Positions 54,539 through 64,000 are shown, counted from the stretch's first letter. The stretch is 64,000 nt of DNA from Gordonia sp. ABSL11-1 (GCF_030315685.1 NZ_JASXSI010000007.1:124001-188000); one strand, 5' to 3'. Numbers and translations are program-made. The notes: generated by a model not told the origin, from the letters alone.

Positions 54539-55953
54539 ACGCGCACCCGGCCGGGCCGCGGCACGCCGAACTCCTCGCCGCCCCGCACCTCGCCGAACGG
54601 CCGAACGATCCGGAGCTGCTCGCTCGCATCCCCGAGAACGTGTGGCCGCGCAACGCGGCCCGCGACGACGGTGAGGTCCGCCTCGCCGGTGTCGGGGTCG
54701 CCGAACTCGCCGAGCGGTACGGCACACCGCTGTTCGTCGTGGACGAGGACGATTTCCGTTCGCGGTGCGCCGACATGCTCGCCGCCTTCGGGCCGTACGG
54801 GCGGGTGCACTACGCGTCCAAGGCGTTCCTGAGTACCGAGATCGCCCGATGGGTCGACCAGGAGGGGCTGTCGCTCGACGTCTGCACCGGTGGCGAGTTG
54901 GCCATCGCGTTGCGTGCCGGCTTTCCGCCTGCCCGGATCGCGTTGCACGGCAACAACAAGAGTGTGGACGAGCTGGCCATGGCGCTCGACGCAGGTGTCG
55001 GGCACATCGTTCTCGACTCGATGATCGAGATCGACCGTCTCGATGCGCTGGCAGCCGAGCGCGGTGTGGTCGCCGACGTGCTCGTCCGCGTGACGGTCGG
55101 CGTGGAGGCGCACACCCACGAGTTCATCGCCACCGCTCACGAGGACCAGAAGTTCGGCTTCGCGCTCGCCGGCGGCGTCGCGATGGATGCGGTCCGGCGC
55201 GTGTTCGCGACCGACAACCTGCGTCTGGTCGGGTTGCACAGCCACATCGGCTCGCAGATCTTCGACATGGACGGTTTCGATCTGGCCGCCCACCGCGTCG
55301 TCGGCCTCCTCAAGGAGATCGTCGCCGAATTCGGTGTCGACAAGACGGCGCAGCTGTCCATCGTGGATCTCGGTGGGGGACTGGGTATCTCATATCTTCC
55401 CGACGATGATCCGCTGCCCGTCGGCGATGTCGCGGAACGTCTCGCCGAGATCGTGCGGCGCGAGAGTGCCGCGGTGGGGCTGCCGATGCCGTCGATCGCG
55501 GTCGAGCCGGGACGCGCGATCGCCGGACCGGGCACGGTCACGGTGTATCGCGTCGGCACGATCAAGGACGTGACGGTCGGCAAGAACCTCACCCGACGCT
55601 ACGTGTCGGTCGACGGTGGGATGAGCGACAACATCCGCACCGTGCTGTATCAGGCCGAGTACGACATCCGGTTGGTCTCCCGGGTGTCCGACGCGCCTGC
55701 GGTGGTCAGCCGTGTCGTCGGAAAGCATTGCGAGAGCGGCGACATCATCATCAAGGACTGCTGGCTGCCCGAGGATCTCGCACCGGGTGACCTCGTCGCC
55801 GTCGCCGCCACCGGCGCGTACTGCTACTCGATGTCGAGCCGCTACAACCTGGCGATGCGGCCGCCGGTGGTGGCCGTCCGCGATGCGGCTGCCCGCCTGC
55901 TCCTGCGTCGAGAGACGATCGACGACATCCTCACCCTGGAGGTGACCGAATGA
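54535..55953 (+). CDS. lysA: Diaminopimelate decarboxylase
   Basis: The PLP enzyme that makes L-lysine from meso-diaminopimelate, the last step of the lysine pathway; 472 residues. The PLP lysine is in HYASKAF near residue 95. Other signatures are [21 protein letters not shown] (phosphate binding) and EPGRAIAG, with Cys and Ser of GKHCESGDI at the active site of the partner subunit. The GTG at 54535 overlaps the argS stop; the stop overlaps the hom ATG. Confidence 0.97.
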   Translation: MNAHPAGPRHAELLAAPHLAERPNDPELLARIPENVWPRNAARDDGEVRLAGVGVAELAERYGTPLFVVDEDDFRSRCADMLAAFGPYGRVHYASKAFLSTEIARWVDQEGLSLDVCTGGELAIALRAGFPPARIALHGNNKSVDELAMALDAGVGHIVLDSMIEIDRLDALAAERGVVADVLVRVTVGVEAHTHEFIATAHEDQKFGFALAGGVAMDAVRRVFATDNLRLVGLHSHIGSQIFDMDGFDLAAHRVVGLLKEIVAEFGVDKTAQLSIVDLGGGLGISYLPDDDPLPVGDVAERLAEIVRRESAAVGLPMPSIAVEPGRAIAGPGTVTVYRVGTIKDVTVGKNLTRRYVSVDGGMSDNIRTVLYQAEYDIRLVSRVSDAPAVVSRVVGKHCESGDIIIKDCWLPEDLAPGDLVAVAATGAYCYSMSSRYNLAMRPPVVAVRDAAARLLLRRETIDDILTLEVTE

Positions 55954-57260
55954 ACCAGACACCCAACCGCGCCATCGGTGTGGCCGTGCTCGGCATGGGC
56001 AATGTCGGCTCCGAGGTCGTGCGGATCATCGAGGAGAACGCCGACGACCTGCGCGCTCGTGTCGGGGCGCCGGTGGAACTGCGCGGTGTCGCCGTCCGCG
56101 ATCTCGGCAGGCCGCGCAAGGTCGCCCAGGAATTGCTCACCGACGACCCGGCGTCGCTCGTGGACCGCGACGACGTGGACATCGTCGTCGAGCTGATGGG
56201 CGGGATCGATCCGGCCCGCGCCCTCATCCGGGCGGCGCTCGAGAGCGGGAAGTCGGTGATCACCGCGAACAAGGCGCTGCTGGCCGAGTACACGGGTGAA
56301 TTGGCCACCGCCGCCGCGGATGCCAAGGTCGATCTGTACTTCGAGGCCGCCGTCGCCGGGGCGATCCCGGTGGTCCGACCGCTGATGCAGTCGCTGGCCG
56401 GCGACACCGTCGAACGCGTCGCGGGCATCGTCAACGGCACCACGAACTACATCCTCTCCGAGATGGACGAGACCGGCGCCGATTACGCCGCCACTCTGGC
56501 GGAGGCGGGACGGCTCGGTTACGCCGAGGCGGACCCGACCGCCGACGTCGAGGGTTACGACGCGGCGGCCAAGGCGGCCATCCTCGCGTCGATCGCCTTC
56601 CACACCCGGGTCACCGCCGCGGACGTGCACCGCGAGGGGATCTCGTCGGTGACGTCGGCGGATCTGGTGGCGGCCAAGAAGTTCGACTGCACGGTAAAGT
56701 TGTTGTCCATCTGCGAGCGCGTGCACGACGCCGATGGACGCCAGCGGATCTCCGCCCGTGTCTATCCGGCGCTGATCCCGCTCAGCCATCCGCTCGCGAC
56801 GGTCAACGGCGCGTTCAACGCGGTGGTCGTCGAGGCGGAGAACGCCGGCCGATTGATGTTCTACGGGCAGGGCGCGGGCGGATCGCCCACGGCGTCCGCG
56901 GTGTTGGGAGACATGGTGATGGCCGCGCGCAACAAGGTCCACGGCGGTCGCGGGCCGCTCGAGTCGACCTACGCGAAGCTGCCGATCGCCCCCGTCGACG
57001 ACGTACCCACCCGCTACTACGTGTCGATGAAGGTCGCCGACCGGCCCGGGGTGCTGTCCCAGGTCGCCGGCGAGTTCTCCAAGCGGTCGGTGTCGATCGC
57101 CGCGGTCCGTCAGGAAGGTGCGGGCGACGACGCCCGCCTGATCGTCGTGACCCACCGTGCCCCTGATCGCGCGCAGTCGGAAACGGTTGCGGCGCTGGAG
57201 GATATGGACGCCGTCATCAAGGTGTCGAGTGTGCTGCGATTGGAAGGAACCGATGACTGA
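55950..57260 (+). CDS. hom: Homoserine dehydrogenase
   Basis: Reduces aspartate semialdehyde to homoserine, the branch point to threonine and methionine; 436 residues. The NAD(P) site is LGMGNVGSE near residue 11, with [13 protein letters not shown] and the catalytic Lys/Asp region around [13 protein letters not shown]-terminal ACT domain (residues ~353-430, [17 protein letters not shown]) implies feedback control by threonine. Coupled to lysA by an ATGA overlap and to thrC by an 8-nt overlap. Confidence 0.96.
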   Translation: MNQTPNRAIGVAVLGMGNVGSEVVRIIEENADDLRARVGAPVELRGVAVRDLGRPRKVAQELLTDDPASLVDRDDVDIVVELMGGIDPARALIRAALESGKSVITANKALLAEYTGELATAAADAKVDLYFEAAVAGAIPVVRPLMQSLAGDTVERVAGIVNGTTNYILSEMDETGADYAATLAEAGRLGYAEADPTADVEGYDAAAKAAILASIAFHTRVTAADVHREGISSVTSADLVAAKKFDCTVKLLSICERVHDADGRQRISARVYPALIPLSHPLATVNGAFNAVVVEAENAGRLMFYGQGAGGSPTASAVLGDMVMAARNKVHGGRGPLESTYAKLPIAPVDDVPTRYYVSMKVADRPGVLSQVAGEFSKRSVSIAAVRQEGAGDDARLIVVTHRAPDRAQSETVAALEDMDAVIKVSSVLRLEGTDD

Positions 57261-58335
57261 CTCCACCATGCCGGTCCATCAGCGCTGGCCCGGCCTGATC
57301 GAGGCCTACCGCGACCGGTTGCCGGTCGCCGACGACTGGAAGGTCGTCACCCTCCTCGAAGGCGGCACGCCGTTGATCGCGGCCCCGCACCTGTCCGAGC
57401 TGACCGACTGCGAGGTCTACCTCAAGGTCGAGGGGCTCAACCCGACCGGTTCCTTCAAGGACCGTGGGATGACGATGGCCGTCAGCACGGCGGTCAACAA
57501 CGGCAAGACCGCTGTTCTGTGTGCCTCCACCGGTAACACCTCGGCGTCGGCCGCCGCCTATGCGACCCGCGCCGGTATCACCTGTGCGGTGCTCATTCCG
57601 GAGGGCAAGATCGCCATGGGCAAGCTCGCCCAGGCGGTCATGCACGGCGCCAAGATCATCCAGGTGCAGGGCAACTTCGACGACTGCCTCGAGCTCGCCC
57701 GCAAGGCCACCTCGGAGTTCACCGAGATCGAGTTGGTGAACTCGGTCAATCCGTCGCGGATCGAGGGCCAGAAGACCGCGGCGTTCGAGATCGTCGACGT
57801 CCTCGGGCGCGCACCCGACGTGCACGCGCTGCCGGTCGGCAACGCGGGCAACATCACCGCGTACTGGAAGGGCTACACCGAGTATCACGCCGACGGCGTC
57901 AGCTCGTCGCTGCCCCGGATGCTGGGTGTGCAGGCCGCGGGCGCGGCCCCGCTGGTCAACGGTGCACCGGTGAAGGACCCCGAGACCATCGCGACCGCGA
58001 TCCGCATCGGGTCGCCGGCGAGCTGGAACCAGGCCGTCGCGGCCAAGGACGAGTCCGCCGGACAGTTCCGGGCCGCCACCGACGAGAAACTGCTCGAGGC
58101 GTACCGGCTCGTCGCCGGCCGCGAGGGTGTCTTCGTCGAGCCGGCGTCGGCAGCCAGTGTCGCCGGGCTGCTCGCGGCGCGTGCGGACAACTGGATTGCA
58201 CCGGGCTCGACGGTGGTGTGTACGGTGACCGGCAACGGACTGAAGGATTCGGACACCGCACTGCGCGGTATGCCCGAGGTGGAGGCGATCCCCGTCGACC
58301 CGATCGCGGTTGCCGATGCGCTCGGCGTCCGCTGA
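57253..58335 (+). CDS. thrC: Threonine synthase
   Basis: A PLP enzyme of 360 residues that converts O-phosphohomoserine to threonine. The PLP lysine is in GSFKDRGMT near residue 69, with [14 protein letters not shown] binding the substrate phosphate and PVGNAGNIT the cofactor phosphate. The ATG at 57253 is preceded by GGAAGGAA; it overlaps the end of hom. The length equals that of mycobacterial ThrC. Confidence 0.96.
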   Translation: MTDSTMPVHQRWPGLIEAYRDRLPVADDWKVVTLLEGGTPLIAAPHLSELTDCEVYLKVEGLNPTGSFKDRGMTMAVSTAVNNGKTAVLCASTGNTSASAAAYATRAGITCAVLIPEGKIAMGKLAQAVMHGAKIIQVQGNFDDCLELARKATSEFTEIELVNSVNPSRIEGQKTAAFEIVDVLGRAPDVHALPVGNAGNITAYWKGYTEYHADGVSSSLPRMLGVQAAGAAPLVNGAPVKDPETIATAIRIGSPASWNQAVAAKDESAGQFRAATDEKLLEAYRLVAGREGVFVEPASAASVAGLLAARADNWIAPGSTVVCTVTGNGLKDSDTALRGMPEVEAIPVDPIAVADALGVR

Positions 58336-58390
58336 CCTGACGGGTGACCCCATCGCGATGACTGAGCGTGTGGCACTCACGGAGACCAAG

Positions 58391-59317
58391 ATGACTCTGC
58401 CCGTGGGCATCTCGACTCGCGTCCGGGTTCCCGCGTCGAGCGCGAACCTCGGCCCGGGCTTCGACTGCCTGGGCATCGCCCTGGGGGTGTACGACGAACT
58501 CATCGTCGAGACGACCGACGGCGGCGTGCACGTCGAGGTCAGCGGCGAGGGAGCACGTGACGTCCCGCGTGACGAGAACCATCTGGTGGCCCGTGCCATC
58601 CGGCGCGGACTCGACGCCGCCGGCTGTGCCGCGCCGGGCCTGAGATTGCGCTGCGTGAACGCGATCCCGCATTCACGCGGGCTCGGGTCGTCGGCGGCCG
58701 CCGCCGTCTCCGGACTCGCCGCGGCCTCCGGCCTGCTGGTCGAGGCCGGTGTCCGCCCCGCGTTCGACGACGACGAACTGGTGCAGCTGTCCTCCGAGTT
58801 CGAAGGACACCCGGACAACGCCGCGGCCAGCGTCCTCGGTGCCGCCGTGGTCACCTGGATCGAGGACGGTGACGAGCCGCGCTACCGCGCACGACGCCTC
58901 GTGGTGCACCCGGACGTCACCGCCACGGTGTTCGTCCCCGACACCGAGTCGTCCACGTCGTACACGCGGGGTCTGCTGCCGGATCTGGTTCCGCGGAGGG
59001 ATGCGATCTTCAATGTCAGCCGCGCCTCGCTCGCGGTGGTCGCGCTGACCACCGATCCGAGCGTGCTGTTCGCCGCCACCGCCGACCGGCTGCACCAGGG
59101 ATACCGGGCCGAGGCGATGGGTCCGACCGCCGAGCTGGTCACCGCATTGCGTCGCCGTGGCCATGCCGCGACGGTCTCCGGTGCCGGCCCCACTGTGCTG
59201 GTCCTGGGCGTCGGGCCGGTGCCGGCCGAGTCCCGTGAGATCGCCGCGTCACTGGGTTTCGCCGCGGCGTCCGTGGCCATCGCCGGTGGGGTAGAGGTCA
59301 CGCACGGCCGCGTCTGA
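58391..59317 (+). CDS. thrB: Homoserine kinase
   Basis: A GHMP kinase of 308 residues that phosphorylates homoserine for ThrC. Motifs: PASSANLGPGFD at the N-terminus (motif 1), the ATP loop PHSRGLGSSAAA near residue 95 and the late GAGPTVLVLG (motif 3). Start: the ATG at 58391 has GGAG 6 nt upstream; the ATG at 58358 is in frame and would add 11 residues. It closes the argS-lysA-hom-thrC-thrB run. Gene order matches Rv1292-Rv1296 (from memory). Confidence 0.95.
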   Translation: MTLPVGISTRVRVPASSANLGPGFDCLGIALGVYDELIVETTDGGVHVEVSGEGARDVPRDENHLVARAIRRGLDAAGCAAPGLRLRCVNAIPHSRGLGSSAAAAVSGLAAASGLLVEAGVRPAFDDDELVQLSSEFEGHPDNAAASVLGAAVVTWIEDGDEPRYRARRLVVHPDVTATVFVPDTESSTSYTRGLLPDLVPRRDAIFNVSRASLAVVALTTDPSVLFAATADRLHQGYRAEAMGPTAELVTALRRRGHAATVSGAGPTVLVLGVGPVPAESREIAASLGFAAASVAIAGGVEVTHGRV

Positions 59318-59652
59318 GCCGTCACGCGCACGCAGATGGCGTCACGGGCGTGTTGCCCCTATCATGCGAACGAGTTACCATATACTGGTCTAGCCGCGCA
59401 GGCATGTCTTGCCGTGCTCCTCTTCGATTACTGATCGTGCCGTCTGGCTGGCCCGATGCCGAACGCACGATCTGCCATCAGGGGTTGCCCAGCACTACCA
59501 GCGGACACACCGCAGCGGACCACATTTCTTCTACCGTCTTCTGAGGAGACTCCCAGGGACATCTCCGACGGAGACGAAGTCCCGCCTGAATGAGGCGGGG
59601 TGGCAATGAATCCCGACGCAGCTCCGGTCTGCGGGGGAATGAAAGGATATCC
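59318..59652 (+). promoter_or_regulatory. Long leader region of rho
   Basis: The 335-nt gap before rho has an isolated TATACT (59381-59386) as a possible -10 and at least two hairpins: CCCGCCT/AGGCGGG (59581-59599) and the short TCTCCG/CGGAGA just upstream. Two short open frames (59350-59544 and 59409-59609) do not look coding. A long leader is in line with the autoregulation of rho by Rho-dependent termination known in other bacteria. Nothing else was recognised. Confidence 0.45.
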
Positions 59653-61725
59653 GTGACGGATACGGACCTCATCACCGCACCAGCCTCCACGTCGACGTCC
59701 CCCTCTGCCGACGGCACGTCGTCCGCGGTGAGTTCGACCACACGTGGCTCCTCCACGCGCGCTCGCAGCGGACTCTCCGGCATGGTGCTCACCGAACTTC
59801 GCGCCCTTGCGGGCGAGCTGGGCATCAAGGGCACCTCAGGGATGCGCAAGGGCGACCTGATCGCCGCCATCAAGGAGCGTCAGGAGGGCTCGTCGCCGGC
59901 TCCGAAGAAGTCGGGTGCGGATGCGCAGCTCACCATCGACGCCGGCAGTGACGCCTCCTCGTCGGAGGCGCCGACCCGTGGTCGTCGTCGCACGCGGACC
60001 GCCGCAGCGGACTCGACCGACGCCGGAACCGACACCCCGGCCGAGAACAAGCCCGCCGAGAACAAGCCCGCGGAGAACGCAGCGCCTGCAACCGACGCGA
60101 AGGCCGGTAGCAAGGCCGACGGTGGCAAGGCCGACGGTGGCAAGGCCGACGGTGGCAAGGCCGAAGCCCCGGCCGAGGGCCAGACCTCCACCGACGATCG
60201 TCAGTCGGACGCCGGCGACCAGCGAGGACGCGGTCGCGGACGCAACCAGAACCGTGACGGCGGTCAGGGGCGCGACAACCAGAACCGCGGCGACAATCAG
60301 AATCGCGACGGTGGCCAGAACCGCGGGGACAACCAGAACCGCGACGGTGGCCAGAACCGCGGGGACAACCAGAATCGCGACAACCAGAACCAGGGTGGCG
60401 GCTCCAACCGCGACGGTGGTCAGGGTCGCGACAACCAGAACCGTGACAACCAGAACCGCGACGACGACGGCGACGGCAGCGGCCGCGGCCGGCGAGGTCG
60501 GCGTTTCCGCGAGCGTCGCCGCGGGCGTGACCGCGACTCATCGGGTGGTCCGAGCGAACCGCAGGTTTCCGACGACGACGTGTTGCAGCCGGTCGCCGGC
60601 ATCCTCGACGTCCTCGACAACTACGCGTTCGTGCGGACGTCGGGATATCTCGCCGGGCCGAACGACGTGTACGTGTCGATGAACATGGTCCGTAAGAACG
60701 GCCTGCGCCGCGGTGACGCGATCACCGGTGCCGTGAAGGTCCCGCGCGAAGGCGAGCAGCCCAACCAGCGACAGAAGTTCAATCCGCTCGTCCGGTTGGA
60801 CACCGTCAACGGCACGGATATCGAGACCGCGAAGAAGCGGCCCGATTTCAACAAGCTGACCCCGCTGTACCCGAACCAGCGACTGCGCCTCGAGACCACT
60901 CCCGAGCGGCTCGACACGCGGGTCATCGACCTGATCATGCCGATCGGCAAGGGACAGCGTGCGCTGATCGTGTCGCCGCCCAAGGCCGGCAAGACCACGA
61001 TCCTGCAGGACATCGCGAATGCGATCGCCACCAACAACCCGGAATGCCACCTCATGGTCGTCCTCGTCGACGAGCGTCCGGAAGAGGTGACCGACATGCA
61101 GCGCTCGGTGAAGGGTGAGGTCATCGCCTCGACCTTCGACCGCCCGCCGTCAGACCACACCTCGGTCTCCGAGCTGGCCATCGAACGTGCAAAGCGTCTG
61201 GTGGAGAACGGCAAAGACGTCGTCGTGCTGTTGGACTCGATCACCCGCCTGGGTCGCGCGTACAACAACGCGTCCCCTGCCTCGGGCCGAATCCTGTCCG
61301 GCGGTGTGGATTCCACCGCGCTGTACCCGCCGAAGCGGTTCCTCGGCGCCGCCCGCAACATCGAGAACGGCGGCTCGCTGACGATCATCGCCTCGGCGCT
61401 GGTCGAGACCGGCTCCACCGGCGACACCGTGATCTTCGAGGAATTCAAGGGCACCGGCAACGCCGAGCTCAAGCTGGACCGCAAGATCTCCGAACGTCGC
61501 GTGTTCCCGGCCGTCGACGTGAACCTGTCGAGCACGCGCAAGGACGAACTGCTGCTGTCGCCGGAGGAGTTCTCCATCGTGCACAAGCTGCGGCGAGTGC
61601 TGTCGGGCCTCGACTCCCAGCAGGCCATCGACCTGCTGATCAGCCAGCTGAAGAAGTCGAAGACCAACATCGAGTTCCTGATGCAGGTGCAGAAGACCGC
61701 ACCGGGAGCGATGAACGACGACTGA
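59653..61725 (+). CDS. rho: Transcription termination factor Rho
   Basis: The hexameric RNA helicase that ends untranslated transcripts. It has 690 residues, much more than the ~420 of E. coli Rho, because of a long insertion. Order: Rho_N domain (residues 45-75, LTELRALAGELGIKG), a disordered insert rich in Asn, Gln, Arg, Gly and Asp (~110-300), the RNA-binding cold-shock-like domain (~316-365) and the RecA-like ATPase with Walker A PPKAGKTT (~442) and VLVDERPEE. GTG 59653 follows AAAGGA with a 6-nt spacer. High-GC Gram-positive Rho proteins carry such inserts, which help RNA binding. Confidence 0.97.
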   Translation: MTDTDLITAPASTSTSPSADGTSSAVSSTTRGSSTRARSGLSGMVLTELRALAGELGIKGTSGMRKGDLIAAIKERQEGSSPAPKKSGADAQLTIDAGSDASSSEAPTRGRRRTRTAAADSTDAGTDTPAENKPAENKPAENAAPATDAKAGSKADGGKADGGKADGGKAEAPAEGQTSTDDRQSDAGDQRGRGRGRNQNRDGGQGRDNQNRGDNQNRDGGQNRGDNQNRDGGQNRGDNQNRDNQNQGGGSNRDGGQGRDNQNRDNQNRDDDGDGSGRGRRGRRFRERRRGRDRDSSGGPSEPQVSDDDVLQPVAGILDVLDNYAFVRTSGYLAGPNDVYVSMNMVRKNGLRRGDAITGAVKVPREGEQPNQRQKFNPLVRLDTVNGTDIETAKKRPDFNKLTPLYPNQRLRLETTPERLDTRVIDLIMPIGKGQRALIVSPPKAGKTTILQDIANAIATNNPECHLMVVLVDERPEEVTDMQRSVKGEVIASTFDRPPSDHTSVSELAIERAKRLVENGKDVVVLLDSITRLGRAYNNASPASGRILSGGVDSTALYPPKRFLGAARNIENGGSLTIIASALVETGSTGDTVIFEEFKGTGNAELKLDRKISERRVFPAVDVNLSSTRKDELLLSPEEFSIVHKLRRVLSGLDSQQAIDLLISQLKKSKTNIEFLMQVQKTAPGAMNDD
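60040..60156 (+). repeat. 15-bp tandem repeats in the rho insert (AENKP, KADGG)
   Basis: Two AENKP units (60040-60069) plus a partial AENAA, and three KADGG units (60112-60156) in frame. They code part of the disordered insert of Rho, and their DNA is nearly identical between units. Confidence 0.8.
60304..60375 (+). repeat. 36-bp tandem repeat in the rho insert (Arg/Asp/Asn/Gly-rich)
   Basis: Two copies of a 36-bp unit coding RDGGQNRGDNQN (60304-60339 and 60340-60375), the second differing at one base, with a degenerate copy just upstream. Slipped-strand changes in copy number are likely between strains. Confidence 0.8.
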
Positions 61726-61758
61726 CACGACAGATGGGCGCGGTGGCGTCGCAGCAGT

Positions 61759-61820
61759 GCGCGCCGGCCGTGTCCTCTGTCGCGCCGAGCGTGTGCAGAA
61801 AGTCCGGAATACCGGCGCGC
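61759..61820. terminator. Inverted repeat between rho and the HemS-like gene
   Basis: GCGCGCCGG (61759-61767) and CCGGCGCGC (61812-61820) form perfect 9-bp arms around 44 nt, ending at the stop codon of the HemS-like gene. No T-run; a possible convergent terminator. Confidence 0.3.
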
Positions 61821-62839
61821 TACCCGGCGACGTCGGACATCAGCTGATTCCAGGCCTCGAAGGTCTCGGGCGACACCGAGCCGGTCTGGGTGGCGACGAG
61901 ACTGCACTGGCCGTGGCGGTCGTACAACTCGATCGATCCGGTCCGTCCCCACACCCCGTCCGACCAGGTCACCCAGCATTCGGTCACCAGATTGAAGTTG
62001 ATCATCGCGCGGCAGCTACCGGATGCGACCACCATCGACCCACGGTGCTCGCGGGCGCCGTCGAGCCGGTCATGACGCATCTGCAGACATCCGGGCGCGG
62101 CGGTGGTCATCGTCATCGGCAGACCCAGGAGCGCGGCATGCTCGACGGCCGCGATCACCCGCCGTGCCTCGACTCGCCCGAACCCCTCACCGATCATCTC
62201 TGGGAGTGACGAGAGACGTTGCCGTCCTCCGTCTTCCAGGATCGAGTCGAACTGGCCGATCTGATCGGTCGCCGGCATCGACTCTGCGACGGTTGTCATC
62301 TCGGGCGCCCCGCCGACGACAGTCACCTGTTCATCCGAGTCATGGTCGTCGGCACCGAAGCCGCCGGCGTTCAGCGACAGCGCTTCGAATGCCAGGCGAT
62401 CCGACGACTCCGTGAGATAGGTGGCGTGCGCGGTGTTGCCGTCCGCATCGAACAGACGCAACGTCGGCGGGACATGCGCGGCCGGGTCGGTGACGAGCGC
62501 AGCTCCGAGTCGGGCCGGGTTGATACGCAACGCGATCCGCGACGGCCGGCATCGGATCGGCCCGCCGATGCCGACGGGACTCTCGTGCGTCCCGACGTCG
62601 TTCATCAGGACCGGGCCGGCCACCGTCACACCGACCACCTGGTCGAGCAGCGGCAGGTGCTGGGCGACCGCGGCCACATCGGAGCCCAGTAGCGAGCCGG
62701 AGAATCCGGGCGTGGCCAGCAGTGTGTCGAGGTCGTTGGTCGCCCCGTTCGCCCGCGGACAACTGCACTGCTCGCCGCATCGTGGGCGCGGCGATCCTCC
62801 TGTGTGTCCGGAGTCCGATGGGCGGGGTGATTCGGGCAT
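61820..62839 (-). CDS. HemS/ChuX-like heme-utilisation protein
   Basis: A protein of 339 residues with a two-half layout like hemin-degrading proteins. First half: LRLFDADGNTAHATYL followed by SSDRLAFEAL. Second half: CWVTWSDGVWGRTGSIELYDRHGQ with GSVSPETFEAWNQL. These resemble the repeated heme-binding units of HemS. The N-terminus has an unusual Cys cluster (CGEQCSC) near residues 21-27 that could bind metal or an iron-sulfur cluster. An AAAGG tract lies 5 nt before the ATG. It follows, on the same strand, a flavoprotein reductase that might supply electrons. No iron-regulator box was seen upstream. Assignment is moderate. Confidence 0.6.
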   Translation of the reverse strand: MPESPRPSDSGHTGGSPRPRCGEQCSCPRANGATNDLDTLLATPGFSGSLLGSDVAAVAQHLPLLDQVVGVTVAGPVLMNDVGTHESPVGIGGPIRCRPSRIALRINPARLGAALVTDPAAHVPPTLRLFDADGNTAHATYLTESSDRLAFEALSLNAGGFGADDHDSDEQVTVVGGAPEMTTVAESMPATDQIGQFDSILEDGGRQRLSSLPEMIGEGFGRVEARRVIAAVEHAALLGLPMTMTTAAPGCLQMRHDRLDGAREHRGSMVVASGSCRAMINFNLVTECWVTWSDGVWGRTGSIELYDRHGQCSLVATQTGSVSPETFEAWNQLMSDVAG

Positions 62840-62907
62840 CGTTGCCTTTCTTTCCCGTGCGATGTGCAGTTCAACGGTTGGTGTCGGGAGTGGGGAGCCG
62901 GGCTCGG

Positions 62908-64000
62908 TCAGTAGACGTCGCGCAGATAGCGTTTCGCGCGTTTGAGGTCATCGAGATAGTCCTGAGCGGCGTCGTCGGACAACCCGCCGTGCTCCGCCAC
63001 GACGTCGCGCAGCGCGGTGTCGACGTCGCGGGCCATCCGGGTGGCGTCACCGCACACGTAGACGTGAGCACCGTCCGAAAGCCATCCGAACAGGTCGGCC
63101 CCCTGCTCCCGTATGCGGTCCTGGACATAGATCTTGTGCTCCTGATCGCGGGAGAACGCCAGGTCGAGCCGGTCCAGGATGCCGTCGGTGACGAAGCCGT
63201 CGATCTCGTCGGCGTAGATGTGATCGTGCGCGCGACGTCGGTCACCGAAGAACAGCCAGTTCCCACCACGGGCGCCTCGGGCGGCCCGCTCGTGCAGGAA
63301 CGAACGGAACGGTGCGATGCCGGTCCCGGGCCCGATCATGATGGTCTTCGTGTCGTCCGGCGGTAGGCGGAACGAGTTGTTCGGTGAGATGAACACGCCG
63401 ACCTGTGTGCCCTCGGGCCGTCGGTCGGCGAGAAAGGTCGAGCACACCCCGCCGCGCTGACGATCACCCGAGCGATAGCGCACGGTCGCCATCGTGATGT
63501 GCACTGTGCCCGCATGAGCCAACGGGCTCGACGAGATCGAGTACACGCGATGCTGTAGCGGCCGCAACTCGGCGATGAGCTCCTCGGGACTGATCGTCAG
63601 TGTCGGGTCGACATCGAGCAGGTCGAGGACGTCCTTGCCCCACATCCAGGCGTCGAGCGCCTCCCGATCGCCGTTCGACGTCAGATGGATGAGTTCGGCG
63701 TCCTGGCTGCGCTGCGCGATGTAGTCGAGCAGATACTTCGACGGCGTGGAGATCTCGTAGTGCTCGGTGAGGGCCTCGCGCAGAGACCGTTCCACCTTGC
63801 GATCGGTGATCACGGTGTCCGGCGAGACGCCGAGACGGGTGATGATCCGGTCGACGAGTTCGTCGTCGTTCACCGGCGAGATGCTGATGCCGTCGCCGGG
63901 CTGATAATCGATCCCGCTGTCGCCCAACGAGATCTCCAGGTGGCGGACCTCCTTGTCCGAGGTCGGTGCAGACAGCAGCGTGTTGGCGACGACGGTCGCG
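62908..64000 (-). CDS. CysJ-like FAD/NADPH flavoprotein reductase (N-terminus outside window)
   Basis: The C-terminal 363 residues of a sulfite-reductase-flavoprotein or cytochrome-P450-reductase-like enzyme; the frame is open through the window edge, so the N-terminus is missing. Motifs: YQPGD, RVYSISSSP (FAD isoalloxazine site), GGVCSTFLA (FAD pyrophosphate), IGPGTGIAPFRSFL (NADPH ribose/nicotinamide) and YVCGDATRM, with the terminal aromatic in KRYLRDVY. It may be part of an enzyme with an N-terminal flavodoxin or other domain. The TTG at 63927 is an internal codon, not the start. It precedes the HemS-like gene by 68 nt. Confidence 0.85.
   Translation of the reverse strand, partial: ATVVANTLLSAPTSDKEVRHLEISLGDSGIDYQPGDGISISPVNDDELVDRIITRLGVSPDTVITDRKVERSLREALTEHYEISTPSKYLLDYIAQRSQDAELIHLTSNGDREALDAWMWGKDVLDLLDVDPTLTISPEELIAELRPLQHRVYSISSSPLAHAGTVHITMATVRYRSGDRQRGGVCSTFLADRRPEGTQVGVFISPNNSFRLPPDDTKTIMIGPGTGIAPFRSFLHERAARGARGGNWLFFGDRRRAHDHIYADEIDGFVTDGILDRLDLAFSRDQEHKIYVQDRIREQGADLFGWLSDGAHVYVCGDATRMARDVDTALRDVVAEHGGLSDDAAQDYLDDLKRAKRYLRDVY

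Noticed and set aside
59350..59609. Short open frames in the rho leader as possible leader peptides
   Set aside because: Codon use is not like that of genes here, no Shine-Dalgarno was seen, and the translations have no recognisable features.
1..64000. CRISPR arrays, insertion sequences, prophage or toxin-antitoxin loci
   Set aside because: No arrays of regular repeats with spacers, no transposase or integrase, and no RelBE-like pair between the SDR gene and kgd, where M. tuberculosis has one (from memory).

Overview
The window is high-GC actinobacterial DNA, and its gene content and order point to a mycolic-acid-containing member of the Mycobacteriales, most likely Gordonia or a close relative. 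It encodes parts of the rhamnosyl linker of arabinogalactan (rmlD, wbbL), a trehalose-recycling ABC importer (lpqY-sugABC), the 2-oxoglutarate decarboxylase Kgd, an LCP cell-wall ligase, and the sigE-rseA-htrA-tatB envelope-stress cluster. Genus placement is inferred from recognition of the proteins, not from a search. No phage, transposase, CRISPR array or rRNA was seen; there is one tRNA (Arg, CCG).

Layout. (1) 1-9771: GtrA-like membrane protein divergent from purK-purE; dienelactone hydrolase and F420-type reductase; TIGR03089 protein coupled to an LCP protein; then rmlD-wbbL-manB for activated sugars and the cell-wall linker. This matches what I recall of the Rv3264c-Rv3277 region of M. 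tuberculosis. (2) 9835-24355: O-methyltransferase, sigE, rseA, htrA, tatB, mrp, a lytic transglycosylase, a DUF1003 protein, an MgtE-N/CBS protein, a general-stress protein and lpqY-sugA-sugB-sugC, matching Rv1220c-Rv1238. (3) 24336-27021: a lineage-specific block with a nucleoside deaminase, a ParB-fold protein, a metallophosphoesterase and a divergent SUFU-domain gene. (4) 27041-45074: corA, marC, lpqZ, an SDR plus a Baeyer-Villiger-type monooxygenase with a divergent TetR regulator, kgd, a fused ABC exporter, a membrane-associated protein, a glutathionyl-hydroquinone-reductase-like enzyme, and a PadR regulator coupled to an EmrB/QacA-type efflux pump. (5) 45184-49105: an SbcD-like nuclease with an SMC-like ATPase. 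(6) 49161-52724: tRNA-Arg, a class II amidotransferase, a small membrane protein, and DUF305 and DUF3105 proteins. (7) 52886-61725: argS-lysA-hom-thrC-thrB in one tightly overlapping run, then rho. (8) 61820-64000: a HemS-like protein and the C-terminal part of a CysJ-like flavoprotein reductase that runs off the window.

Regulation visible in the DNA. At least a dozen genes have a TAnnnT -10 element only 6-8 nt before the start codon, the signature of leaderless transcripts; this also settled several start codons. Two ECF-type promoters flank sigE. Operator-like repeats lie between the TetR regulator and its divergent monooxygenase and upstream of the PadR gene. The lpqY mRNA leader can fold so that a strong Shine-Dalgarno is buried. 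The lytic transglycosylase has a structured leader and rho has a 335-nt leader. Convergent genes at 2.5 kb and 33 kb are separated by large inverted repeats.

The genes are mostly chromosomal housekeeping, cell-envelope and stress functions. I found no clear undescribed defence or mobile system. The best candidates for new biology are the phosphoesterase/ParB-fold/deaminase cassette, the hookless SbcCD-like pair, the lpqY leader hairpin, and the HemS-like gene paired with a flavoprotein reductase.
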